Below, in pieces: positions 5,480 to 5,740 of a stretch of DNA of 5,740 nucleotides. The stretch's first letter is position 1. The number at the start of each line of letters is the position of its first letter. The DNA comes from Bryobacterales bacterium (lineage in GTDB: Bacteria > Acidobacteriota > Terriglobia > Bryobacterales > Bryobacteraceae): assembly GCA_003132905.1 (NCBI GenBank), contig PKZC01000196.1, positions 1 through 5,740 of the forward strand, in the 5' to 3' direction. A program made the translations under genes and the position numbers. The notes under the pieces were generated by a model, which ran no database searches, had not been told where the DNA came from, and was given only the letters and a program-made list of their open reading frames with translations.

Positions 5480-5740
5480 TTAGCGTCCAACACTCGCGCC
5501 ATCGCCAATGCCACCTCGTCCCAGCGCTTCGTTTCAGTCCCTAGCTGCCGCCGTCCAGATCTTGTAAGGTCATAATACTTTGCCCGGCGATTTGTCTCCG
5601 AGTCGCCCCATTCAGATGCGAGCCAGCCCTGTTCCTCCATGCGATGAAGAGCGGGAAACAGCGATCCAGGTTTCACCTGAAATGTCCCGCTGGTCAATTG
5701 TTCGATACGTCGCGCGACGCCTAGTACATCGTACAGATAG
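5476..5740 (-). CDS. PadR-family transcriptional regulator, 5' end beyond the window
   Basis: Winged-helix repressor of the PadR family, acidobacterial subtype. The frame stays open to the window edge, so 87 residues are visible and perhaps 25 N-terminal residues are missing. Visible landmarks in order: GVARRIEQLTSGTF (end of the recognition helix and turn), KPGSLFPALHRMEEQGWL (third helix, the family's most conserved block), then SEWGDSETNRRAKYYDLT (the beta wing) and a C-terminal helix SGRRQLGTETKRWDEVALAM. The internal ATG at 5697 is not the real start, because conserved sequence continues upstream of it. Such regulators usually precede and control an adjacent duplicated permease; here only a stub of that permease remains, so the regulator has probably lost its target. 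Confidence 0.92.
   Translation of the reverse strand, partial: YLYDVLGVARRIEQLTSGTFQVKPGSLFPALHRMEEQGWLASEWGDSETNRRAKYYDLTRSGRRQLGTETKRWDEVALAMARVLDAK

Noticed and set aside
1..5740. CRISPR array, riboswitch or rRNA
   Set aside because: No regularly spaced repeat series, no recognisable riboswitch core and no rRNA-like sequence was seen on either strand.

Overview
The window looks like bacterial chromosome carrying one end of a decaying integrated element. The best clue to the host is at the right edge: a PadR-type regulator of the kind that sits in front of the duplicated permeases (ADOP) common in Acidobacteriota, followed by what looks like the first codons of such a permease. The host assignment is an inference from these two features; the moderately GC-rich base composition fits but proves nothing.

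Layout. Positions 95-266 hold two intact tRNA genes, Gly(UCC) and Thr(UGU), both on the + strand with encoded CCA. Immediately after the tRNA-Thr 3' end comes a minus-strand module reading towards the tRNA. In transcription order it contains an unrecognised ~442-aa protein with a sigma-region-4-like helical segment, an 89-aa helical protein, a MerR/AlpA-type helix-turn-helix protein (excisionase-like) and a tyrosine recombinase. This is the usual arrangement of a tRNA-targeting integrative element. The integrase is broken by a 4-bp tandem duplication; removing one copy restores a complete 371-aa enzyme with all six catalytic residues.

Positions 3665-4078 hold no convincing gene but include a minus-strand stretch that reads like the 3' half of a CAU-anticodon tRNA. 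It is followed by a minus-strand XRE-family regulator interrupted by an in-frame TAA at codon 49, readable as two conserved halves. A short intergenic region (4301-4402) contains two copies of an ACACTAT(C/G)AGT motif overlapping a possible promoter. It leads into a + strand two-gene unit with an ATGA overlap: a 79-aa protein with two membrane segments and a 226-aa single-pass membrane protein, neither of known function. The right edge holds the partial PadR gene and the truncated permease start.

How it fits together. The recombinase and HTH protein would have controlled integration and excision at tRNA-Thr. The XRE protein probably controlled the divergent membrane pair through the repeated dyad. 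Three or four separate lesions (integrase frameshift, regulator nonsense codon, truncated permease, tRNA-like fragment) suggest the element is fixed and eroding, while the 442-aa, 89-aa, 79-aa and 226-aa frames remain open. Those open, unrecognised genes are the places where something undescribed could lie.
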